A stretch of DNA of 64,000 bases from Fluctibacter corallii (GCF_025751585.1 NZ_JAOWKX010000008.1:1-64000); one strand, 5' to 3'. Shown: positions 17,858 through 28,052, counted from the stretch's first letter. The notes: generated by a model from the letters alone, not told the origin. Numbers and translations: made by a program.

Positions 17858-18373
17858 GTGATTCGTTATGCAACACGAGATGACTGCACGGCCCTTGCCG
17901 CATTGTCTGTACAAGTTTGGTTAGAGACCTACGCCCAAGACGGCATCAAGCCTGCGTACGCGGAATATGCTCTAACAACATTCACACCTGCTTATTTCCA
18001 GGAAAAATTAGACTGTTCCCAATACCAACTTATCATAGCTGAAGCGTCTGGGTATATTCGTGGATTTGCGCTCGTGGATTTACTGTCTCACTATGAAAAA
18101 ATCGATATGCAAGAAGATGCCTCGCAAATAGGTTCCCACGTTGAAATAGTTCACTTGTATATTCATCAACCTTTTCGCCAACACGGGTTTGGACGTCAAC
18201 TATTACGCTTTGTCAAAGAAAACATCAGCCATCGCTTTTGGCTATATACTTGGGTAAACAATGCTTCAAACACCTATTACACGCATCTTGGCTTTCGCCA
18301 CGCGGGAAATCTGCGCTTTCAGTTTGATCAAGTAGACATAGACAATCATATCTATGTATTTGACGGCGATTAA
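17858..18373 (+). CDS. GNAT-family N-acetyltransferase
   Basis: This 171-residue protein has the GNAT fold pattern: an N-terminal MIRYATRDDCTALAAL, a central VEIVHLYIHQPFRQHGFGRQLL (acetyl-CoA loop of Q/R-x-x-G-x-G/A type), and a C-terminal NNASNTYYTHLGFRHAG. The acceptor substrate is unknown. The GTG start at 17858 directly follows the cupin stop with AAGGAAG upstream, so both are probably co-translated. Confidence 0.85.
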   Translation: MIRYATRDDCTALAALSVQVWLETYAQDGIKPAYAEYALTTFTPAYFQEKLDCSQYQLIIAEASGYIRGFALVDLLSHYEKIDMQEDASQIGSHVEIVHLYIHQPFRQHGFGRQLLRFVKENISHRFWLYTWVNNASNTYYTHLGFRHAGNLRFQFDQVDIDNHIYVFDGD

Positions 18374-18407
18374 ATGATTGGGAAAACGCTTCAACTGTAC
18401 CTTTGTG

Positions 18408-18737
18408 TTACCAAGTAATCATGTGCCCATCCTCAACAACTAAGCCTGTATCTACAATGGTGCTGATTATATGAATATCACTTATGGGTCGCTTTAAACT
18501 GGTTGATAGGGCGTTTGCCAAGCCAAGTTGAATTGCGGCCACCTGAGAATTTGACCACATTGAAGGTAGGTACAGATTAACCATTACATCGTAAGGCTGA
18601 CCATACTGTTGAACGTTTGGTATGATGTTCACTGTCAGATGCGTTTCTCTCACGCCTGACAGTGATGACCACAATGGAATCAATTTCGCTATTTCAGCAT
18701 CATGCTCAAATGTCAGCATACAATTTGCTATCGGCAC
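18408..18737 (-). CDS. Tautomerase-like small protein
   Basis: This 109-residue soluble protein starts Met-Pro-Ile. After Met removal Pro would be N-terminal, as in the tautomerase/MIF superfamily. It shows repeating beta-alpha-beta patterning and a C-terminal region (ISDIHIISTIVDTGLVVEDG) compatible with that fold. Superfamily signatures are weak, so this is tentative. It lies convergent to the GNAT gene and downstream of the cyclase gene. Confidence 0.5.
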   Translation of the reverse strand: MPIANCMLTFEHDAEIAKLIPLWSSLSGVRETHLTVNIIPNVQQYGQPYDVMVNLYLPSMWSNSQVAAIQLGLANALSTSLKRPISDIHIISTIVDTGLVVEDGHMITW

Positions 18738-18787
18738 CTTATAGTCTCCACTAAAACGGTTTTTCGGCGTTGTGTGCGAGAAATCTA

Positions 18788-19666
18788 CTAAGGAAGGATA
18801 GCAAAACTATTGATTGCCATACCCGTTGCACCCCGAATTTTGGGAGGGTTCATCACTAACCAAAAATCATAGCGCTTCGTCTGTGCTAATGTGTCAGACA
18901 GCGCTTCTAAATTCATGTTCTCCACGATATAAATGCCATTTTCCGCCAATAAAATACGATGAGCAGGAAACACCGTTCCACCTTTTGGGTAAACATCGAA
19001 AGTTAGTTGATCTGCGCCCGTTAAAAAGACATTTTGCTTAGCAAGCCACTTTGCTGCTGCCTCGCCCACACCGGGTATTGGCCCCACATACCGCTTCTTA
19101 TCCGTTTTGAAAAAACGCCCATACCCGGTTCGTATTAATACTGACATGCCAGGCTCAACCTTCACCCCTTGATGCTTAGCGGTTTGAATAAGGTCGTTTT
19201 CAGTAATCTCATATCCCGGCGCCAAATGTTCCACCGCTTTAAACTTGGCCACATCCAACAGCACGGCCCGATTGAGATAACGCTCAGATGGATACGCTTC
19301 AATTCCTAATGTTTTAAGGCCTTTAGCACTGTCATTTTCAACCGCGTCTACCCCACCAAATACCTTGCCATTTGAGCCAATATGCCCAATCGCATCTATG
19401 TTTGGCGCACCATGTTGGCCGCTGAAATACATAATATCGGACGAAAACGAAAAATTAGGAATTAAACCGGTGCTATCTTTATGGGTATCTCGCAGCACCA
19501 ATTGGTACGGTGGGTTAAACCCCAATAATGGCGCGTCGGCATCCCACACATGATTCAGTTCAACAATTTTTGCCGATGCAAGTGATGCAATATCATCAGC
19601 TTTAGCACTTGTCGCACCAACAATGCCAATAAGCCACGTTATAAGTAAAGCGCGATTCAATATCAT
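18788..19666 (-). CDS. Secreted cyclase-family (kynurenine formamidase-like) hydrolase
   Basis: This 292-residue protein has a cleavable signal peptide (LLITWLIGIVGATSAKAD), so it is periplasmic. It belongs to the PF04199 cyclase family, with LNHVWDADAPLLGFNPPYQL near the start and GQHGAPNIDAIGHIG as the variant metal-binding motif (family form HxGTHxDxPxH). VLIRTGYGRFF and TGADQLTFDVYP occur later. The substrate could be an amide or lactone and is not predictable. The ATG at 19666 is preceded by AAGGAGAAG. Confidence 0.82.
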   Translation of the reverse strand: MILNRALLITWLIGIVGATSAKADDIASLASAKIVELNHVWDADAPLLGFNPPYQLVLRDTHKDSTGLIPNFSFSSDIMYFSGQHGAPNIDAIGHIGSNGKVFGGVDAVENDSAKGLKTLGIEAYPSERYLNRAVLLDVAKFKAVEHLAPGYEITENDLIQTAKHQGVKVEPGMSVLIRTGYGRFFKTDKKRYVGPIPGVGEAAAKWLAKQNVFLTGADQLTFDVYPKGGTVFPAHRILLAENGIYIVENMNLEALSDTLAQTKRYDFWLVMNPPKIRGATGMAINSFAILP

Positions 19667-19799
19667 GGTTTCTTCTCCTTGTTTTCACTATTGGATCTAG
19701 CTATTGAAGTGACGTTTTATACGCGAAGCTCCAATAAATTCCGCCAATCATGATAGCGAAGCGTTGCGCGTGTATTTGCCATGTTTTCAATATTTAATG

Positions 19800-20168
19800 T
19801 TACTTTTTCTCACATCGGGCACTATCATCGAAAACAGTAATAACAACACGCTTGCCGATTTCATTATTTGTTACCGAGCCGCACTGTCCTTTCAAAGCGG
19901 TATTATCAGACAAAACAAAATAATACTCATACAGACCATCGCTTTGCGTTAAGGAATAGTAAATTCGATTAGACTTATTGGCTAAAATTAAACCAAAATC
20001 AAGGCGAGAGCGCGGCAAATTCACGACTGATTGCGTCAAATTTGCGCTAGATTGATTTACCACCATTACACTCGGCATGATTAAAAAGCTTCCGTAATAC
20101 AGTGCTGCAAGCCCTGCCGCACCAAGTAGCGTGCTCCTTAGAATAAGTTGAAGAACGTTTGCTGCCAT
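19800..20168 (-). CDS. Unknown membrane-anchored protein
   Basis: This 122-residue protein has one N-terminal hydrophobic segment (about 8-32) and a polar C-terminal part that probably lies in the periplasm. Two Cys, at KGQCGSV and SARCEKK, could pair. No recognised domain is visible. It sits alone between the cyclase gene and the divergent DMT exporter. Confidence 0.55.
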   Translation of the reverse strand: MAANVLQLILRSTLLGAAGLAALYYGSFLIMPSVMVVNQSSANLTQSVVNLPRSRLDFGLILANKSNRIYYSLTQSDGLYEYYFVLSDNTALKGQCGSVTNNEIGKRVVITVFDDSARCEKK

Positions 20169-20260
20169 TGTTCGAAAATAAGCGATGATTAAAAAGGTAT
20201 TTGCGATTTTAGCTTACCGCCAGCTCTGATAAACTATTTGTTTTTACAGCGGTTAGCCCT

Positions 20261-21139
20261 TTGCGTTTATTTTCGTTCACACATACTTTACAAGCATCTC
20301 CAGCGCTTGCCGGAGGAATATGTCTTGTGCTCTCGGAAGTCTTATTTGCTGGTGTTGGCGCGCTCGTTAAGCACTTAAGTACAGACCTCACCCAAGCTCA
20401 ATTGGTGTTTTTCCGTAATGTCTTTGCTTTTATGTTTCTTTTACCGTGGGTATTTCGAGTTGGCGTAAGCGGTTTGAAAACGTCGTATCCTGGATTGCAT
20501 CTATTCCGTTCGATAACAGGGCTAATTGCGATGTATTGCTTTTTTCAAGTGCTTGCCAATATGCCGCTAGCGCCCGCCATGATGGCGCTGTTAACCGCAC
20601 CTTTTCTTGTCCCCATCGTTGCCAGGATATGGCTAAAAGAGCATATTTCGCGCATAACAGGCATCGCAATATTAGTAGGGTTTGTGGGCGTGACCTTAGT
20701 ATTAGAGCCAGATAAAACCGATTTTAATATATACATTTGGCTTGCGTTAATATGTGCATGCTTAGTAGCCGTAAATAAATGCTCTATCCGCAAGTTATCA
20801 GGCACCGAACCTTCTGCCCGCATCGTATTTTACTTTTCTGGCATCGCCTCCGTGGTATCTTTTTTTCCTATGCTCTTCGACTGGACACCCATCTCAACCG
20901 CAAGCTGGTTAGCCTTAATTACAATGGGACTTTTTGCTACCATCGGCCAATTGTTTATGACCAAAGCCTTTCAATTGGCCTCGCCAGTTAAAATTGGCTT
21001 GCTCACTTATAGCAGCGTTATTTTCGCCGCTATATTAGGCTATGTATTTTGGCAAGAGCCTGTTTCTGCTGGGTTAATTTTGGGTACCGTTCTGATCATC
21101 TTTGCTGCCAACATGACGATACGCCAACGATGGCTATAA
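20261..21139 (+). CDS. EamA/DMT-superfamily transporter
   Basis: This 292-residue protein has ten membrane helices arranged as two EamA repeats, with VLFAGVGALVKHLS and FFRNVFAF in the first and QLFMTKAFQLASPVKIGLLTYSSVIFA in the second. It is probably an inner-membrane metabolite exporter of the RhaT/YdcZ/SAM-carrier type, with unknown substrate. The start is TTG at 20261. No ATG occurs before the second helix and the Shine-Dalgarno is weak, so the exact start is uncertain. Confidence 0.85.
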   Translation: MRLFSFTHTLQASPALAGGICLVLSEVLFAGVGALVKHLSTDLTQAQLVFFRNVFAFMFLLPWVFRVGVSGLKTSYPGLHLFRSITGLIAMYCFFQVLANMPLAPAMMALLTAPFLVPIVARIWLKEHISRITGIAILVGFVGVTLVLEPDKTDFNIYIWLALICACLVAVNKCSIRKLSGTEPSARIVFYFSGIASVVSFFPMLFDWTPISTASWLALITMGLFATIGQLFMTKAFQLASPVKIGLLTYSSVIFAAILGYVFWQEPVSAGLILGTVLIIFAANMTIRQRWL

Positions 21140-21304
21140 ATACGACGAAAATCGCCATCTAACGCTGGTTTCCGAACCTATTTACCGTTAGAATGCGCGG
21201 TTCATTTTTGACCAACCGCCCGCCCATTGCATTTTTCGCGGGCGTATCGCATACGCTAACCAAAGTTGCGGTGCAGGAAATTAATACGTTTTGACGTGGT
21301 AGGG

Positions 21305-21310
21305 TATAAT
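21305..21310 (+). promoter_or_regulatory. -10 box directly upstream of miaB
   Basis: A perfect TATAAT stands at 21305-21310, 8 nt before the miaB ATG. Initiation 6-8 nt downstream would place the mRNA start at or next to the start codon. No strong -35 box is present at 17 bp. Confidence 0.45.
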
Positions 21311-21318
21311 TAATCAAC

Positions 21319-22752
21319 ATGAGTAAGAAGCTTTTCATTAAAACCTGGGGCTGCCAAATGAACGAGTATGACTCGGAGAAGATGGCAGATCTATTGGATT
21401 CAACACATGGTTACAGTCTGGCTGAAGAAGCAGAAGATGCGGATGTTATTCTGTTAAATACCTGTTCTATCCGAGAGAAGGCGCAGGAGAAAGTCTTTCA
21501 TCAATTAGGGCGTTGGAAAACCCTTAAACAGAAAAAACCTGAACTGATTATTGGTGTGGGTGGCTGTGTTGCGTCTCAGGAAGGCGAAACTATTCGTCAA
21601 CGCGCGCCTTATGTTGATATCGTATTTGGACCACAAACACTTCACCGTTTACCGGAAATGATCAACCAAATCACCAATGGTGACAGTTCAGTGGTTGATG
21701 TGAGTTTCCCTGAAATTGAAAAATTTGACCGCTTACCAGAGCCACGTGCTGAAGGCCCTACAGCGTTTGTGTCGATTATGGAAGGGTGTTCTAAATACTG
21801 TACATTCTGTGTCGTTCCTTATACTCGCGGTGAAGAAGTGAGCCGCCCTGTTGACGACGTTATTTATGAAATCGCACAATTAGCCGAACAAGGTGTTCGT
21901 GAAGTCAATCTGCTAGGTCAAAACGTAAATGCGTTTCGTGGGCCACACCATGATGGCTCAGTGTGTACCTTTGCTGAATTACTGGAGTTAGTGGCATCTA
22001 TCGATGGCATCGACCGCATTCGCTACACAACGTCGCACCCAGTAGAATTTACTGATGACATCATTGACGCTTACGCGTCTATTCCAGAGTTGGTAGATCA
22101 TTTGCACCTCCCTGTGCAAAGCGGAGCTGACCGAATTCTAAACCTCATGAAACGAGGACATACGGCTATCGAATATAAGTCAAAGATTCGCCGCCTGAAG
22201 AAAATTCGTCCAAACTTGAGTATGTCTTCAGACTTTATCATCGGTTTCCCTGGCGAAACAGACGCCGACTTTGAAGCCACCATGGACTTAATTGCCGCCA
22301 TGGATTTCGATTTAAGCTTCAGCTTTATATACAGCGCTCGCCCGGGTACACCGGCAGCAGATTTGCCTGACGACGTGTCGGAAGACACGAAAAAGCAACG
22401 TTTGCATTTGTTGCAACAACGCATTACCCAACAAGCACAGCGTATTGCACGCGGTATGTTAGGTACAGAGCAGCGTATTTTGGTGGAAGGGCCGTCTAAG
22501 AAAAACCCAATGGAATTGTCGGGAAGAACAGAAAATAACCGTGTGGTTAATTTTGAGGGCACGCCAGACATGATTGGAGAATTTGTCGATATTAAAGTGA
22601 CTGACGTTTTCACCAATTCACTTCGCGGCGATGTTGTAAGAAGAGAAGCAGACATGGGCTTGCGCGTTGCCGTTGCACCGCAAACCATTATCGCCAAGCA
22701 AAGTGGCGACAAGCCAGACGAAATTGGCGTCGCGCAATTCACTCCACAATAA
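21319..22752 (+). CDS. miaB: MiaB, tRNA ms2i6A37 methylthiotransferase
   Basis: This 477-residue radical-SAM enzyme adds a methylthio group to i6A37 of tRNAs reading UNN codons. The N-terminal UPF0004 domain holds Cys12, Cys49 and Cys83 for the auxiliary Fe-S cluster. The radical-SAM motif CSKYCTFC gives Cys157, Cys161 and Cys164, and a TRAM domain ends the protein. ATG 21319 matches the family start [17 protein letters not shown]. It has no Shine-Dalgarno, and a perfect TATAAT ends 8 nt upstream, so the mRNA may be leaderless. It begins the conserved miaB-phoH-ybeY-ybeX-lnt order. Confidence 0.97.
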   Translation: MSKKLFIKTWGCQMNEYDSEKMADLLDSTHGYSLAEEAEDADVILLNTCSIREKAQEKVFHQLGRWKTLKQKKPELIIGVGGCVASQEGETIRQRAPYVDIVFGPQTLHRLPEMINQITNGDSSVVDVSFPEIEKFDRLPEPRAEGPTAFVSIMEGCSKYCTFCVVPYTRGEEVSRPVDDVIYEIAQLAEQGVREVNLLGQNVNAFRGPHHDGSVCTFAELLELVASIDGIDRIRYTTSHPVEFTDDIIDAYASIPELVDHLHLPVQSGADRILNLMKRGHTAIEYKSKIRRLKKIRPNLSMSSDFIIGFPGETDADFEATMDLIAAMDFDLSFSFIYSARPGTPAADLPDDVSEDTKKQRLHLLQQRITQQAQRIARGMLGTEQRILVEGPSKKNPMELSGRTENNRVVNFEGTPDMIGEFVDIKVTDVFTNSLRGDVVRREADMGLRVAVAPQTIIAKQSGDKPDEIGVAQFTPQ

Positions 22753-22773
22753 TTTAGGATAGGTTGAACAAGA

Positions 22774-23853
22774 TTGAGTAACGTAATAAGCAATGAAGTC
22801 GTTCTGGAGCCTGCTGACAATAAGCGGCTTTCAAGTTTAGTGGGTCCTTTCGATGACAACATTAAGCAAATAGAGCGTCGCTTAGGAGTAGAAATTTCCT
22901 ATCGTGACAATGCCTTTAAAATTATGGGCAAAGCGCAACAAGCAAACGGCGCGATAGAGCTACTCAAGCTGCTTTACATTGAAACCCAACCTGTAAAAGG
23001 ACAAGTTCCTGAACTTGAGCCTGAGCAAGTGCATTTGGCCATTCAAGAAGCCAAGTGCCTTGAGCAAGCGGAATCAGGTAATTACGGTAAAGAAGTCCAT
23101 ATTAAAACTAAGCGCGGTGTGATCAAGCCGCGTAATCCGAACCAGTCTCAATATGTAGCTAATATCGTTAATCACGATATCAGTTTCGGTATTGGGCCTG
23201 CAGGTACAGGGAAAACCTACCTCGCGGTAGCCTGTGCTGTAGATGCACTTGAACGTCAAGAAATTCGTCGAATTCTGCTGACACGTCCTGCCGTCGAAGC
23301 AGGCGAAAAGCTTGGTTTTTTACCGGGCGATTTATCACAAAAAGTCGATCCGTACCTACGCCCTCTCTATGATGCCCTTTTTGAAATGTTAGGCTTTGAA
23401 AAAGTAGAAAAGCTGATTGAGCGTAACGTCATTGAAGTCGCACCGCTTGCTTATATGCGCGGTAGAACCTTGAACGACGCGTTCATCATTCTTGATGAAA
23501 GCCAGAATACAACGGTAGAGCAGATGAAAATGTTTCTAACCCGTATCGGTTTTAATTCAAAAGCAGTCATTACCGGAGATATCACACAGGTAGATTTGCC
23601 TCGCGGCGTTCGCTCTGGATTGCGTCATACTATTGAAGTACTAAAAGATGTAAACGATATTTCTTTTAATTTCTTTAATGCTAACGACGTTGTCAGACAC
23701 CCTGTTGTAGCTCGCATCGTGCGTGCTTATGAAGAACATGATGAAGAGCAAGAGAAAGTGCGTAAAGCTAAAAAAGAAGAGCAACTGCAACAGCGCGCAC
23801 AGACATCATCAGAACAAAAGTCAGATCGTAATGATGGGTCGCCTGAATCGTGA
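22774..23853 (+). CDS. ybeZ: PhoH-like ATPase (YbeZ)
   Basis: This 359-residue PhoH-family protein has a KH-like N-terminal region (about 1-115) and a P-loop domain with [10 protein letters not shown] at 141-150. The Walker B region is FIILDESQN. It is usually encoded with the RNase YbeY and implicated in RNA/ribosome metabolism. The start is TTG 22774, supported by the family N-terminus ([22 protein letters not shown]). The low-complexity C-terminus is rich in Glu, Lys and Gln. Its stop overlaps the ybeY start by 4 nt (GTGA). Confidence 0.94.
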   Translation: MSNVISNEVVLEPADNKRLSSLVGPFDDNIKQIERRLGVEISYRDNAFKIMGKAQQANGAIELLKLLYIETQPVKGQVPELEPEQVHLAIQEAKCLEQAESGNYGKEVHIKTKRGVIKPRNPNQSQYVANIVNHDISFGIGPAGTGKTYLAVACAVDALERQEIRRILLTRPAVEAGEKLGFLPGDLSQKVDPYLRPLYDALFEMLGFEKVEKLIERNVIEVAPLAYMRGRTLNDAFIILDESQNTTVEQMKMFLTRIGFNSKAVITGDITQVDLPRGVRSGLRHTIEVLKDVNDISFNFFNANDVVRHPVVARIVRAYEEHDEEQEKVRKAKKEEQLQQRAQTSSEQKSDRNDGSPES

Positions 23854-24317
23854 ACATCATCGTTGATTTACAACTTGCTACTGAGCATGCCAACACACCT
23901 TCTCTGGCGCAGCTTGAAACGTGGATAGCAGCGGCATTGCAGGGTGCAAAGGCGTCATCTGATAGCGATTGGGAAGTCACTGTCCGTATCGTTTCTGATG
24001 AGGAAAGCCAGTCCCTTAATCACGAGTATAGAGGAAAAGACGCGCCCACCAATGTGTTGTCTTTCCCCTTTGAAGCGCCTCCAGGTATCGACTTGCCACT
24101 GTTAGGCGACCTTGTGGTGTGCGCCAATGTTGTCGACACCGAAGCAAAACAGCAAAATAAAGCCAGTATGCACCACTGGGCACATATGATTGTGCATGGC
24201 ACCTTGCATTTATTAGGCTTTGACCATATTGAAGATGCTGAAGCAGAAGAGATGGAAAGTCTTGAAATTGACATTCTTTCTCAATTAGGCATTGACGATC
24301 CCTATCAAGATCATTGA
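23850..24317 (+). CDS. ybeY: YbeY endoribonuclease / rRNA maturation factor
   Basis: This 155-residue metalloprotein has the zinc motif [11 protein letters not shown] (His116, His120, His126). It also has the conserved Arg62 region ([16 protein letters not shown]). It acts in 16S rRNA 3' end maturation and ribosome quality control in E. coli. The GTG start overlaps the phoH stop. The order miaB-ybeZ-ybeY-ybeX-lnt is conserved in gammaproteobacteria. Confidence 0.96.
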   Translation: MNIIVDLQLATEHANTPSLAQLETWIAAALQGAKASSDSDWEVTVRIVSDEESQSLNHEYRGKDAPTNVLSFPFEAPPGIDLPLLGDLVVCANVVDTEAKQQNKASMHHWAHMIVHGTLHLLGFDHIEDAEAEEMESLEIDILSQLGIDDPYQDH

Positions 24318-24350
24318 ATATACGTTTTCAGGAACTAAAAATAGAAATCT

Positions 24351-25211
24351 ATGAGCGACGATAATCCCCACTCTACGAACGGCTCTTCCAATAAAAATTG
24401 GTTAGACAAAATAGTCCAAACCTTTACGGGAGAGCCGAGAAGCAAAGAAGAGTTTGTTGACCTAGTCAACGATGCCCAAAATAATGGCGTAATCGATCCA
24501 GAAACCTGCGAAATGATGGCAGGCGTATTGGAAATCAGCGACATGCGTGTTAGGGACATCATGATCCCCAGAGCACAGATGATCACCATTGATATCGACG
24601 AATCTGTTGAAGAATTTTTGCCTGTTATGCTTGATTCAGCGCATTCACGTTTTCCCGTGATCAGCGAAGATAAAGATCACATTGAAGGCATTCTTCTAGC
24701 AAAAGATTTGCTCGCGTACGCATTCAATAACGATAAAGAATTTAAACTTCGCGAAGTACTCCGCCCAGCGGTGATTGTGCCTGAAAGCAAACGCGTAGAC
24801 GTATTGCTTAAAGAGTTTCGCCAACAACGTTACCACATGGCAATCGTGGTAGATGAGTATGGTGGCGTATCTGGCTTGGTAACCATTGAGGATATTCTTG
24901 AGCTTATCGTGGGTGAAATTGAAGACGAGCACGATGTTGAACTCAATGAAATTGAAGACATCAGGCCGTTAAATAAATACACGTACTCTGTCAAAGCCCT
25001 AACGCCACTTGAAGCGTTTAATACGTTCTTTGAAACACAGTTTAGTGAAGAAGAAGCGGACACGATCGGAGGGATTGTATTAAAAGCCTTTGGTCATATG
25101 CCCAGCACGGACGAGGAAATCTCTATTGAAGGAATCCACTTCAAAATTACCAATTCCGACAAACGTCGTCTTGTGCAGCTAAAGGTTACGCTTCCCGACT
25201 TGGAAGAGTAA
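24351..25211 (+). CDS. ybeX: CorC/YbeX CBS-domain protein
   Basis: This 286-residue cytoplasmic protein has two CBS domains (about 65-190, with IMIPRAQMITI and HMAIVVDEYGGVSGLVTIEDI). A C-terminal CorC_HlyC transporter-associated domain spans about 205-280. It lacks the membrane DUF21 domain, as expected for the YbeX/CorC form. It is named for magnesium and cobalt efflux, and recent work ties YbeX to ribosome metabolism. It precedes lnt by 1 nt. Confidence 0.94.
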   Translation: MSDDNPHSTNGSSNKNWLDKIVQTFTGEPRSKEEFVDLVNDAQNNGVIDPETCEMMAGVLEISDMRVRDIMIPRAQMITIDIDESVEEFLPVMLDSAHSRFPVISEDKDHIEGILLAKDLLAYAFNNDKEFKLREVLRPAVIVPESKRVDVLLKEFRQQRYHMAIVVDEYGGVSGLVTIEDILELIVGEIEDEHDVELNEIEDIRPLNKYTYSVKALTPLEAFNTFFETQFSEEEADTIGGIVLKAFGHMPSTDEEISIEGIHFKITNSDKRRLVQLKVTLPDLEE

Positions 25212-25212
25212 T

Positions 25213-26727
25213 GTGAAACCGGCATTTCATTATGGCGCTGCACTGTTATCAGGCAGCGCCCTTACATTAGCGTATGCTCCTTTTAATTTCTGGTGGCTAA
25301 CCCTGCCCTGCTTTGCTCTGTTTAGCTATTTGCTTTTGGGCACGTCTCCTAAACAAGCTGCGAAAACTGGAATGGCCTTTGGATTGGGCTGGTTTGGTGC
25401 GGGGATCTCTTGGGTTCACGTCAGTATTGCTGAGTTTGGTGGGTTACCGCTGATTGGCTCAATCGGGCTAATGTTACTGCTTTGCGCTTACCTAGCCCTT
25501 TATCCAACCTTTTTCGCTTACGCTCTTCAACGCAGCTTTAGCCGTTCTATTTGGCCATTATCGGCGGCAGCGCTTTGGTTTGTGGTTGAGTGGTTCAGAA
25601 GTTGGATGTTAACCGGATTTCCATGGCTTTCTATAGGTTACAGTCAAACAAACGGCCCGCTTGCTGGTTGGCTGCCCGTGATAGGCGAAACCGGATTATC
25701 AGCGTTACTCGTACTGTGCGCGAGTGCCCTTGCGCTTGGCGTTAAGCAACGTAATTACTATTTTGCTTTATCACCCGCATTAATCACACTAATAACGGGT
25801 GCTGTCTTCGACCGTATTGACTGGGTTACCCCAACCAACAAAACGGCCTCTGTTGCACTTGTGCAAGGCAATATAAAACAAGAATTGCGTTGGGTACCTG
25901 AGCAGGACCGTCCCACAATGGAAAAGTACCTGCGAATGACAGAAGCGCATTGGCGTAACGATATTATTGTTTGGCCTGAAGCCGCAATACCCAAGCTTGA
26001 ACCGCTGGCTCGTAACTATATTAGGGAATTGGATGAACTCGCTATTGCTGCCAATACCAGCTTAATTACGGGCATTGTTAATTATAACTTTGAAACGTCA
26101 GAGGCATTCAATAACGTTATAGTGGTGGGCAAACAACGGCAAAATGATACACAAGGTCACTACCGCTATCTTCATGTAAACCGATATGCAAAACATCACC
26201 TTTTGCCTATTGGCGAATTTATTCCTTTTGAAGATTGGTTACGAGGCATTGCCCCTTTGTTCGACCTTCCTATGTCTTCATTTAGCCGCGGAGACTATCA
26301 ACAAGCCAATCTTATGGCGAATGGTTACCGCCTTGCACCAGCGCTGTGTTTTGAAATTGCCTTTCCACGTCAAATTGGTGCAAACCTTCACAAGAATTCT
26401 GACATGATCATTACAGTAAGTAATGACGCATGGTTTGGTCACTCTCATGGCCCAGCACAGCATATGCAAATTGCCCAAGTGCGAGCAAAAGAGTTCGGAA
26501 TGCCAGTAATTCGCGCAACCAATAATGGAATTACCGGCATTATTGATGCTTCAGGCAATATACAAAGCCTGCTTCCTCAATTTGAAGCCGCGGTATTAAC
26601 CGATTCGGTAAGCCTCGTAACAGGCAACACACCCTACCGTTGGTTAGGCGATCTCCCTATGTGGATATTCACCTTTTTAGCACTTGTTTCTAGATTTTTC
26701 TTCTCTCGCACATCTACTCACCAATAG
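25213..26727 (+). CDS. lnt: Apolipoprotein N-acyltransferase
   Basis: This 504-residue inner-membrane enzyme adds the third acyl chain to lipoproteins. About seven helices flank a periplasmic nitrilase domain with the triad Glu256 (WPEAAIP), Lys327 (RYAKHHLLPIGEFIP) and Cys379 (LCFEIAFP). The GTG start at 25213 lies 1 nt after the ybeX stop (TAATGTG). It serves the many lipoproteins in this window. A two-way terminator follows. Confidence 0.96.
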   Translation: MKPAFHYGAALLSGSALTLAYAPFNFWWLTLPCFALFSYLLLGTSPKQAAKTGMAFGLGWFGAGISWVHVSIAEFGGLPLIGSIGLMLLLCAYLALYPTFFAYALQRSFSRSIWPLSAAALWFVVEWFRSWMLTGFPWLSIGYSQTNGPLAGWLPVIGETGLSALLVLCASALALGVKQRNYYFALSPALITLITGAVFDRIDWVTPTNKTASVALVQGNIKQELRWVPEQDRPTMEKYLRMTEAHWRNDIIVWPEAAIPKLEPLARNYIRELDELAIAANTSLITGIVNYNFETSEAFNNVIVVGKQRQNDTQGHYRYLHVNRYAKHHLLPIGEFIPFEDWLRGIAPLFDLPMSSFSRGDYQQANLMANGYRLAPALCFEIAFPRQIGANLHKNSDMIITVSNDAWFGHSHGPAQHMQIAQVRAKEFGMPVIRATNNGITGIIDASGNIQSLLPQFEAAVLTDSVSLVTGNTPYRWLGDLPMWIFTFLALVSRFFFSRTSTHQ

Positions 26728-26752
26728 GTGATGTTTATCTTAAAAGTCATAT

Positions 26753-26784
26753 AAAAAAAAGGCCAAACATTCGTTTGGCCTTTG
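26753..26784. terminator. Bidirectional terminator between lnt and flagellin
   Basis: GGCCAAAC (26761-26768) pairs with GTTTGGCC (26773-26780), flanked by an A8 run on the left and TTTGT on the right. It can stop both lnt and the convergent flagellin gene. Confidence 0.85.
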
Positions 26785-26821
26785 TGCTTCTACACTCGAT
26801 TGAGAGGGCGTGTCTAGAAGA

Positions 26822-27646
26822 TTACCCTAGTAGTGATAGTGCCGCTTGCGGACGTTGGTTCGCCTGCGACAATACCGTCTGACTCGCCTGCTGAATAATC
26901 TGGTTACGTGTCAATTCAGCCGTCTCTGACGCAAAATCTGTGTCTTTAATTCGTGAACGTGCCCCTGAAACGTTCTCTGAAATATTACTCAGGTTTCTAA
27001 TTGTTGACTGGAAGCGGTTTTGAAGCGCACCCAAATCTGCTCGTGCTGAGCCTATCGTCGATATCGCTGCATCAACTGCCGCTAATGTCGCTGATGCTTG
27101 CGCAGCGGTTGCCACTGAGTTCGTACCCAGACCCAAACCAGACGTACCATATCCACCTGTACGAGATAAGTTCACACTGATAGTTTGACCACCATTGGCC
27201 CCCACTAAGAACGCGGCTGAATACCCACCTGTTAATAGGTCTACCCCTGCAAACTGTGTGGTTTGAGCCACACGTGAAATCTCAGTTTTTAGTGCATCTA
27301 CTTCTTTTTGAAGCGCTGCACGGTCGGCTGATGTATTGATACCATTTTGTGATTGTACCGCGAGTTGACGAATGCGCTGTAAGCTTGATGTTACTTCTTG
27401 CATCGCGCCTTCTGCTGTTTGCGTCAGTGAGATGGCATCATTCGCGTTACGTACTGCTTGGTCTAAGCCTTGAACCTGAGACGTCATGCGGTCTGTAATT
27501 TGCAAACCCGCCGCATCATCTGCCGCACGGTTAATACGAAAACCTGAAGATAAACGCTCAAACGATGTATTTAATCGTTGTGATACGTCAAACAGCTGAC
27601 GCTGCGCATTCAATGACGATACGTTAGTATTTACGAACATAGACAT
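26822..27646 (-). CDS. Flagellin (short, solitary copy)
   Basis: This 274-residue protein has complete D0/D1 flagellin domains. The N-terminal part contains [38 protein letters not shown] and LAVQSQNG. The C-terminal part contains [33 protein letters not shown] sequence and ends QAALSLLG. The variable centre is only about 60 residues, so the outer D2/D3 domains are almost absent. It is exported by the flagellar type III route. It is isolated from other flagellar genes, between lnt and greA, with a 5' leader containing two perfect hairpins. Confidence 0.95.
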   Translation of the reverse strand: MSMFVNTNVSSLNAQRQLFDVSQRLNTSFERLSSGFRINRAADDAAGLQITDRMTSQVQGLDQAVRNANDAISLTQTAEGAMQEVTSSLQRIRQLAVQSQNGINTSADRAALQKEVDALKTEISRVAQTTQFAGVDLLTGGYSAAFLVGANGGQTISVNLSRTGGYGTSGLGLGTNSVATAAQASATLAAVDAAISTIGSARADLGALQNRFQSTIRNLSNISENVSGARSRIKDTDFASETAELTRNQIIQQASQTVLSQANQRPQAALSLLG

Positions 27647-27671
27647 AATATAACTACCTCACACTCTCAGT

Positions 27672-27706
27672 CCGGCGGTGTATGCCGGCAACCTGTATAT
27701 CAGGTT
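27672..27706 (-). promoter_or_regulatory. Two hairpins in the flagellin 5' leader
   Basis: CCGGC (27672-27676) pairs with GCCGG (27684-27688), and AACCTG (27690-27695) pairs with CAGGTT (27701-27706). They lie 26-60 nt upstream of the flagellin ATG. A minus-strand TATAAT lies further up (about 27738-27743). The hairpins may influence mRNA stability or translation. Confidence 0.4.
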
Positions 27707-28052
27707 GAAAAAACACTGCTAGCGCAATACTTCCGATTATATCCGGGTTATTGACACTGCCCTCTCGTGAATAGTTATCGTCTGTTCAAAAATTAACCTT
27801 AGGAATTTTTTCGCCGCAAACTCAATTTTTACGGCAATATGCCACCCCAACACTTATAAATAGTTGTTTTAAAACATATTTAAAGGAGGCAAATCATTGC
27901 CGCTTTTAATTTGGATTTGCAGAAAATATCAACAATTCAGAGAGGGGAGTTAGAAAATGTGACTCAAAATTAGGGTTGTCGTTGTCTTTAGCCTAATTCT
28001 GAAATAAGACGTTTAGCGCACACGCAAAATATACAATTGTTAGCTGTAAACA

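Noticed and set aside
22098..22862. 254-codon minus-strand ORF opposite miaB
   Set aside because: miaB is certain on the other strand, and long antisense frames arise from its codon bias. The product is Ser/Arg-rich with no domain.
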